From an uncultured Brevundimonas sp. (GTDB lineage Bacteria; Pseudomonadota; Alphaproteobacteria; Caulobacterales; Caulobacteraceae): 8,908 bases of DNA. The stretch is from contig CAMLNT010000084.1 in assembly GCA_946481425.1 (NCBI GenBank), forward strand, positions 1-8,908. The letters are read 5' to 3'. Position 1 is the stretch's first letter. The number at the start of each line of letters is the position of its first letter. The notes beneath the pieces are model-generated. The model was not told the DNA's origin. It saw nothing but the letters and a program-made list of their open reading frames with translations, and ran no database searches. This document shows, piece by piece, positions 5,417 through 8,908 of the stretch. The position numbers and the translations under genes were made by a program.

Positions 5417-5718
5417 CAGCCGCGCCCGCCGATCAGGTTGCCGATGGCCTCCAGATAGGCGGCGAAGGCGCGCCGGCCAGTCGGCGTGATGCTGATCTGG
5501 GTCAGGGGCTTGTTGTCGCGGAAGCTCTTGTCGATCGCGACATAGTCGGCCTCCTCCAGCTTCTTGAGGTGAACCGACAGATTTCCCTGGGTCGCCTCCA
5601 GCACCGTCTTGAGTTCGGTGAACTCGGCGGTTTCGACATCGGCGAGATAGACCATGATCCCCAGCCGCATGCGGCCGTGGATGACGTCATCGATCTTGCC
5701 GAGGTCCGACAGGCCCAT
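5416..5718 (-). CDS. Small winged-helix transcriptional regulator (HTH_34/MarR-like)
   Basis: A 100-residue regulator made almost entirely of one winged-helix domain. IDDVIHGRMRLGIMVYLADVETAEFTELKTVLEATQGNLSVHLKKLEEADYVAID (9-63) contains the recognition helix TQGNLSVHLKKLEEADYV, and KSFRDNKPLTQISITPTGRRAF (64-85) forms the wing. This is the HTH_34-type domain often found in short regulators beside a membrane protein gene. The ATG at 5718 was chosen because residues upstream in the same frame run into the membrane-protein gene and have low-complexity shadow composition. It starts eight bases after that gene's stop, so the pair is cotranscribed. There is no obvious sensor domain; it may act as a dimer sensing ligand at the winged-helix interface or through partners. 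Its likely targets are its own transcript and perhaps folP downstream. Confidence 0.88.
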   Translation of the reverse strand: MGLSDLGKIDDVIHGRMRLGIMVYLADVETAEFTELKTVLEATQGNLSVHLKKLEEADYVAIDKSFRDNKPLTQISITPTGRRAFAAYLEAIGNLIGGRG

Positions 5719-5726
5719 GGATACGC

Positions 5727-6368
5727 TCAGACCATCCGCGGCGCGCGCGCGGCGCGGAACATGATCCAGCCGGGCAGGGCGAAGAACAGGAACAGGGCGA
5801 CGGTGCAGACATAGAGGTAGAGGACCGGGTCGCGCACCAACAGGCCCAGCGCCACCGCCGTGGCCCAGCCGCCCAGCGCGGTGATCAGCATCCAGAGCTT
5901 CTTCCTGAGCGTCCAGGCCATCAGCCAGGCGGCGGCCTGAAGCGCGAAGACGATGGCGGCGTAATAGAGCCAGATCGCGAAGTCCTGATCGCGCACTGCG
6001 CCGACGGCGAAGATGATGACCACCGCCGCATTGGCCATTCCGGCGCTGGAAAAGGCGGCGTTCAGCGTGCGCGAGGCCAGGGTGCCGCGGTTGGTCATGC
6101 CGTCCTTGCGGTCCTTCAGGATGGCCCAGGTCAAGACGCACAGGAAGGCGACGGTGATCCCGACCACGAAGGCCAGGTTGGCCCAGTCCGGCCAGCGCAC
6201 CACGCCGATCACCTGCCCGACATGATAGAGGCACTGCACCCCGTAGAGCAGGCCGCCTGCGAGATAGCAGATAGCGAGCGTCATCGACGGGCGGCCGTCG
6301 CCCTGAACGATCGAGCGCATGAAGGCCAGATCGTCCTCGGGCGAATGGGGTCGGGGCTTGGCGGGCAT
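5727..6368 (-). CDS. Six-helix integral membrane protein of unknown function
   Basis: A 213-residue inner-membrane protein. A short hydrophilic N-terminus (EDDLAFMRSIVQGDGRP, 11-27) precedes about six hydrophobic segments: roughly 29-52, 62-84, 105-124, 131-153, 158-177 and 181-204. A charged cytoplasmic-type loop, LKDRKDGMTNRGTLASR, lies at about 84-100, and TLRKK lies between helices four and five. There is no signal peptide and no transporter or enzyme motif that I recognise. The ATG at 6368 has a GGAGAG SD (6376-6381 on this strand) at proper spacing. It is followed eight bases later by the HTH_34-type regulator gene; such membrane protein/small winged-helix pairs recur in alphaproteobacteria and suggest a common regulatory or stress role, which is not defined. 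Confidence 0.8.
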   Translation of the reverse strand: MPAKPRPHSPEDDLAFMRSIVQGDGRPSMTLAICYLAGGLLYGVQCLYHVGQVIGVVRWPDWANLAFVVGITVAFLCVLTWAILKDRKDGMTNRGTLASRTLNAAFSSAGMANAAVVIIFAVGAVRDQDFAIWLYYAAIVFALQAAAWLMAWTLRKKLWMLITALGGWATAVALGLLVRDPVLYLYVCTVALFLFFALPGWIMFRAARAPRMV

Positions 6369-6388
6369 GGCTGGTCTCTCCGGGGCCG

Positions 6389-6411
6389 GCTCGTCCGACG
6401 GGTGGACGAGC
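6389..6411 (-). terminator. 8-bp stem-loop between acyltransferase and membrane-protein genes
   Basis: GCTCGTCC (6389-6396) and GGACGAGC (6404-6411) form a perfect 8-bp stem with a 7-base loop. It lies 17 bases beyond the acyltransferase stop and just upstream of the SD of the membrane-protein gene. No T-tract follows on either strand, so it may be a factor-dependent stop site, an mRNA-end stabiliser, or a leader structure of the next gene. Confidence 0.4.
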
Positions 6412-6428
6412 GCGGCGGGGTTGGCAAG

Positions 6429-7646
6429 CTATTCGGCGGCCATGGCGGCCGGTTCCGGTTCGCGACGGCGCCACGGGATGCGCCGGCCGTTCAGCCAGCG
6501 TCCGGTGAAGCCATGTCGAACCAGCAGCTCATAGGTGAGCAGGCAGACCGCGAGCACGCCCAGCGACACCCCCGCCAGCTTGAGCCACCACGGTCCGGCC
6601 CAGTCCTGCACCCACACCTGGGCCAGCATCACCAGCGGCAGGTGAAGGATGTAGACCCAGTAGGACGAGTCCGCGAGATAGCGCATGACCGGATGGCGGT
6701 CGGACAGAAGGCGCAGGCACAGGCCCATGGCTGCGAAGGCAGAGGCGTAGACCGCCAGAGCCGTGACGCCGGCGGCGAGCAGCTTGTCCATCGTCGGTTC
6801 GACCATCGGCTCCAGGCGCGGGCCGCCCGCGAGGACGTAGGACCAGACACCGGCCGCAACGGCCACGACGAGGAACATGGGCGACCAGGCCGAGATGCGG
6901 GCCAGCAGGTCGCGTCTCCGATCCAGCAGGAAGCCGAGGCCGAACGCCAGGCCGAAGCCGACCAGCGCCGCAGTGTCGGGAACCAGCCCCTCATCCGGCG
7001 TCGGCACTGCGAAGAAGGCGATCCAGGCTGGATCCCGCCACATCGCGAAGGCCAGTGGCGCGGCGAGGACGAAAGGCGTCCACGGTCCGATGAGTAGACC
7101 GGTCACCCGGTCGACCACGCGACCCCAGGCGCCGGTCCGGTCGAGCAGGACGGCGGGCGCCCGCAGGATCAGGGCGACGACGTAGAAGATCAGCAGCACC
7201 CACAGGAACCACAGATGGGTCAGAGGAAAGTTGGTCCAGTCATAGGTGGGCGGCGGGGGCGGCTCGGCGCCCGGCGTCACCCAGCCCTGGATATGCGCAT
7301 TCCAGACCAGGGCGGTGACGATGCCGGCCATCACCGGAAACCAGAAGGCCGCCAGCGGCCCCGCGATGCGGACCAGCCGGTCGCGCGCGAACCCGATCCA
7401 GCCTTTGCGCGCCAGCATCATGTGGGCGAACAGGCCCGCGATCAGGAAGAAGGCCGTCATCCGAAACAGGTGGATGGCGAAGAACAGCCAGGCCGCGCCG
7501 ATGGAGCGGCTATCGTCAGTGACGATCCAGGCCTGCTCGGGAAAGAAGGCGAGGCTGGCGTGCAGCACGACGCCGAGCAGCAGGGCCGTGGCGCGCAGGG
7601 CGTCCAGGCCATGAAGGCGGTCCGCGGGAGCGGCAGGATGAGTCAT
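6429..7646 (-). CDS. Acyltransferase-3 / OpgC-like multi-pass membrane acyltransferase
   Basis: A 405-residue inner-membrane protein of the acyltransferase-3 family, whose members move acyl groups (acetyl, succinyl) across the membrane onto sugars of glucans, O-antigens or other envelope molecules. RLHGLDALRATALLLGVVLHA (10-30) holds the family R-x10-H motif (Arg18, His29). FRMTAFFLIAGLFAHMM (61-77), HLWFLWVLLIFYVV (144-157) and DSSYWVYILHLPLVMLAQV (326-344) are typical, and the whole recalls glucan biosynthesis protein C. About ten hydrophobic helices are visible, with a proline-rich loop (EPPPPPT, 128-134) and a basic/acidic cytoplasmic tail. I chose the ATG at 7646, with GGAGGG SD (7654-7659) at 7 bases. 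The in-frame ATG at 7685 would add 13 non-family residues and falls inside the operator-like dyad. The acceptor is unknown. It is separated from the upstream methyltransferase by 99 bases carrying its own control region. Confidence 0.9.
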   Translation of the reverse strand: MTHPAAPADRLHGLDALRATALLLGVVLHASLAFFPEQAWIVTDDSRSIGAAWLFFAIHLFRMTAFFLIAGLFAHMMLARKGWIGFARDRLVRIAGPLAAFWFPVMAGIVTALVWNAHIQGWVTPGAEPPPPPTYDWTNFPLTHLWFLWVLLIFYVVALILRAPAVLLDRTGAWGRVVDRVTGLLIGPWTPFVLAAPLAFAMWRDPAWIAFFAVPTPDEGLVPDTAALVGFGLAFGLGFLLDRRRDLLARISAWSPMFLVVAVAAGVWSYVLAGGPRLEPMVEPTMDKLLAAGVTALAVYASAFAAMGLCLRLLSDRHPVMRYLADSSYWVYILHLPLVMLAQVWVQDWAGPWWLKLAGVSLGVLAVCLLTYELLVRHGFTGRWLNGRRIPWRRREPEPAAMAAE

Positions 7647-7679
7647 GGGAAGTCCCTCCGAATAAGGGCGTCCTAACAT

Positions 7680-7706
7680 AGACAAGTTTAAAATACAAAC
7701 AGGTCT
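7680..7706 (-). promoter_or_regulatory. 27-bp imperfect palindrome upstream of the acyltransferase (operator candidate)
   Basis: AGACAAGTTT (7680-7689) and AAACAGGTCT (7697-7706) are inverted half-sites matching at 8 of 10 positions around a 7-bp AT-rich centre (AAAATAC). It lies 34 bases upstream of the acyltransferase ATG within the most AT-rich intergenic stretch on this side. Size and symmetry suit a TetR- or MarR-type dimer. Promoter hexamers cannot be assigned with confidence: TTGTAT and TATGTT occur on the minus strand but with poor spacing. The regulator is unknown; the winged-helix protein encoded downstream (5416-5718) is one candidate. Confidence 0.5.
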
Positions 7707-7745
7707 GATGAAGCCGATTTGACCTCCATGCGAGGCGTCGTCGGC

Positions 7746-8369
7746 TCAGGAGTTGTGGGGAAGCTCGCCGGGCTTCTTCATCAGGCGCATCCCGCCATAC
7801 AGCGCGCCGGGTTCGGCCAAATCGTTGGCGACGCGGGTCAGCATCCCGCAGTCGATCAGCCCGGCCTTGCGAATGGCCCGCTCGATGCCGCGCGCCTGCG
7901 GGGCGTAATAGCTGTCATGGCTGACGATGAACGCCCCCGGCGCCAGGAACTGCGGCACTTGGGCCAGGGTTCGCGCGACGAACTCCTCATCGTGGAGCGC
8001 GTCATAGTAGCAGAATTCGAACAGCCCCTTGGTCGGCCGGCCGTCGAAGGTCGCAGGAAGGTCTTCCGGGAAATAGCCCTCCACGAAGACTCCGTGATGG
8101 GCGATCGTCTCGCGGGCGACCGGGTCGATGATCTCGCCCAAGGGCTCCACGCACATCAGCTTGCCGCCGAGCGCCACATCGTCGAGGGCGCCGGAAATGA
8201 TCATGGCAGAGCCGCCCGTGTAGGAGCCGATCTCCAGCGCGTACTTCGGCGCCAGGCCGTAGACGAGACTGTAGAGGCAGAGCCGCTCGCGCTGCGCCAT
8301 GTGCGCCAGGCCACCAGGCTCGAGCCGGCTGACGTTGGCAAAGCGCAGGGTGAACTCTTCGGGGCGCAT
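7746..8369 (-). CDS. Class I SAM-dependent methyltransferase (Methyltransf_24 type)
   Basis: A 207-residue soluble protein with a Rossmann methyltransferase core. Motif I ALEIGSYTGGSA (44-55) binds SAM. The acidic strand end CVEPLGEI (73-80) would contact the ribose, FCYYDALHDEEF (119-130) takes the place of the family's IDG-x-H segment, and LAPGAFIVSHDSY (142-154) corresponds to the late strand with a conserved Asp. The overall shape resembles CmcI/cephalosporin hydroxylase-like and caffeoyl-CoA-type O-methyltransferases; the acceptor is unknown. The ATG at 8369 is preceded by GAGGT (8374-8378) as SD. It lies 49 bases downstream of ftsH and could be read from that promoter. The substrate may be a sugar or envelope component, given the acyltransferase next door, but that is only context. 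Confidence 0.83.
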   Translation of the reverse strand: MRPEEFTLRFANVSRLEPGGLAHMAQRERLCLYSLVYGLAPKYALEIGSYTGGSAMIISGALDDVALGGKLMCVEPLGEIIDPVARETIAHHGVFVEGYFPEDLPATFDGRPTKGLFEFCYYDALHDEEFVARTLAQVPQFLAPGAFIVSHDSYYAPQARGIERAIRKAGLIDCGMLTRVANDLAEPGALYGGMRLMKKPGELPHNS

Positions 8370-8387
8370 CAGGACCTCGCGACGGAC

Positions 8388-8410
8388 GGGACGGGATTAG
8401 GGCCCGCCCC
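8388..8410 (-). terminator. GC-rich stem-loop just after ftsH
   Basis: Read on the minus strand, GGGGCGGG and CCCGTCCC form an 8-bp stem (one G-U pair) with a CCCTAAT loop, eight bases beyond the ftsH stop. The G-U pair makes it a full stem only in minus-strand RNA, which fits a role in the ftsH transcript. There is no U-tract, and it lies close to the SD of the methyltransferase gene, so it may attenuate rather than end transcription. Confidence 0.4.
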
Positions 8411-8418
8411 GATCACGG

Positions 8419-8908
8419 TCAATGCACGGTCGGCTGGGCCTCGACATCGGTCCCGTCCGAGACCGGCGTGACCGGTACGGCGAGCGACGGGCCGACGCTT
8501 ACCTCGCCCGTGTCCTCGCGGTCCGGCAGCTTGCCGTCCTTGAGCAGGGCCACGATCTCATCGCCGGACAGAGTCTCGTACTCCAGCAGCGCCTGAGCCA
8601 GCTTCTCGTGATCCTTCTTCTTGCGCTTGAGGATCGTGCGGGCCTCGTCCCAGCCGGCTGTGACCAGGCGCTTGACCTCGGCGTCGATGATCCGGGCCGT
8701 CTCTTCCGAGACGTTCTGGCTGCGGGCAACCGAGTGTCCGAGGAAGACCTCTTCCTGGTTCTCCCCATAGGCTACGGTGCCCAGCACATCCGAGAAGCCC
8801 CAGCGGGTTACCATGGCGCGGGCCAGCTTGGTGGCCTGTTCGATATCCGATGAGGCGCCGGAGGTGATGTTGTCCTTGCCGAAGATCAGCTCCTCGGCGA
8901 CGCGGCCG
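8419..8908 (-). CDS. ftsH: FtsH, ATP-dependent membrane zinc metalloprotease, C-terminal part
   Basis: The frame is open to the window edge; 162 C-terminal residues are present and the AAA module, membrane helices and HExGH site lie outside. FtsH is a membrane-anchored hexameric AAA+ protease that degrades misfolded membrane proteins and selected regulators. The visible peptidase-domain segment begins [33 protein letters not shown]; the Asp of the SSDI element corresponds to the third zinc ligand. It continues with [59 protein letters not shown] and a loose acidic tail, all standard for the family. The stop is TGA at 8419-8421. Directly downstream, where folP is expected in many proteobacteria, this window instead has a methyltransferase and four further genes before folP. 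Confidence 0.97.
   Translation of the reverse strand, partial: GRVAEELIFGKDNITSGASSDIEQATKLARAMVTRWGFSDVLGTVAYGENQEEVFLGHSVARSQNVSEETARIIDAEVKRLVTAGWDEARTILKRKKKDHEKLAQALLEYETLSGDEIVALLKDGKLPDREDTGEVSVGPSLAVPVTPVSDGTDVEAQPTVH

Noticed and set aside
5719..6474. Upstream extension of the winged-helix regulator frame
   Set aside because: The frame stays open through the membrane-protein gene but its translation is Arg/Gly/Pro-rich shadow sequence. The regulator domain begins right after ATG 5718.
6222..7097. Long + strand open frame opposite the membrane protein and acyltransferase
   Set aside because: The opposite strand has convincing membrane helices and acyltransferase motifs, while this frame gives a highly charged, repetitive translation typical of a shadow of hydrophobic coding sequence.
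7647..7685. Upstream start of the acyltransferase at 7685
   Set aside because: It adds 13 residues without family similarity, overlaps the operator-like dyad, and lacks an SD; the ATG at 7646 has a good one.
7713..7745. Bipartite hairpin (GCCGA/TCGGC outer, CCTC/GAGG inner) after the methyltransferase stop
   Set aside because: The stems are short, interrupted by mismatches and not followed by a T-tract, so it is too weak to call as a terminator.

Overview
The window is high-GC chromosomal DNA from an alphaproteobacterium. It most resembles Caulobacterales, perhaps a Brevundimonas-like organism. This rests on protein style (ArgJ, FtsH, FolP, a TAD/Flp pilin), dense packing with ATGA/TGATG gene overlaps, and an argJ-mutT neighbourhood of the alphaproteobacterial kind. 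The genus is an inference, not shown by the sequence. No rRNA, tRNA, CRISPR array, transposase or phage gene was seen.

Left part, + strand (1-945): the C-terminal end of argJ (arginine biosynthesis) overlaps a MutT-type Nudix hydrolase by GTGA. A very short Flp/type IVb prepilin gene with a strong Shine-Dalgarno (SD) site follows. No other pilus assembly gene is in the window.

Middle, + strand (about 991-4008): a compact seven-gene operon. An AT-rich block with two adjacent dyads precedes a small cysteine-free ArsR-type repressor. Three different SRPBCC/AHSA1-type ligand-binding proteins follow, then a DUF1579-like protein, a PhnB-type VOC protein and a DUF1801 protein. The first six genes are joined by 1-4 bp overlaps, so they are probably cotranscribed and translationally coupled. 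The cassette is plausibly a repressor-controlled response to a small molecule, but no ligand can be read from the sequence.

Right part, - strand (4005-8908), in transcription order: the C-terminal end of ftsH; a SAM-dependent methyltransferase; an acyltransferase-3 family membrane protein with a 27-bp operator-like dyad upstream; a six-helix membrane protein; a small winged-helix regulator; a YdeI/OmdA family protein; and folP. FtsH and folP are direct neighbours in many proteobacteria, so the five genes between them look like an insertion or rearrangement. FolP converges on the DUF1801 gene with overlapping stop codons (CTAA) inside a dyad.

The most interesting candidates are the ArsR/triple-SRPBCC cassette with its operator-like palindromes, and the accessory genes that separate ftsH from folP and couple folP translation to a regulator/YdeI pair. 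Nothing in the window proves a wholly new system.
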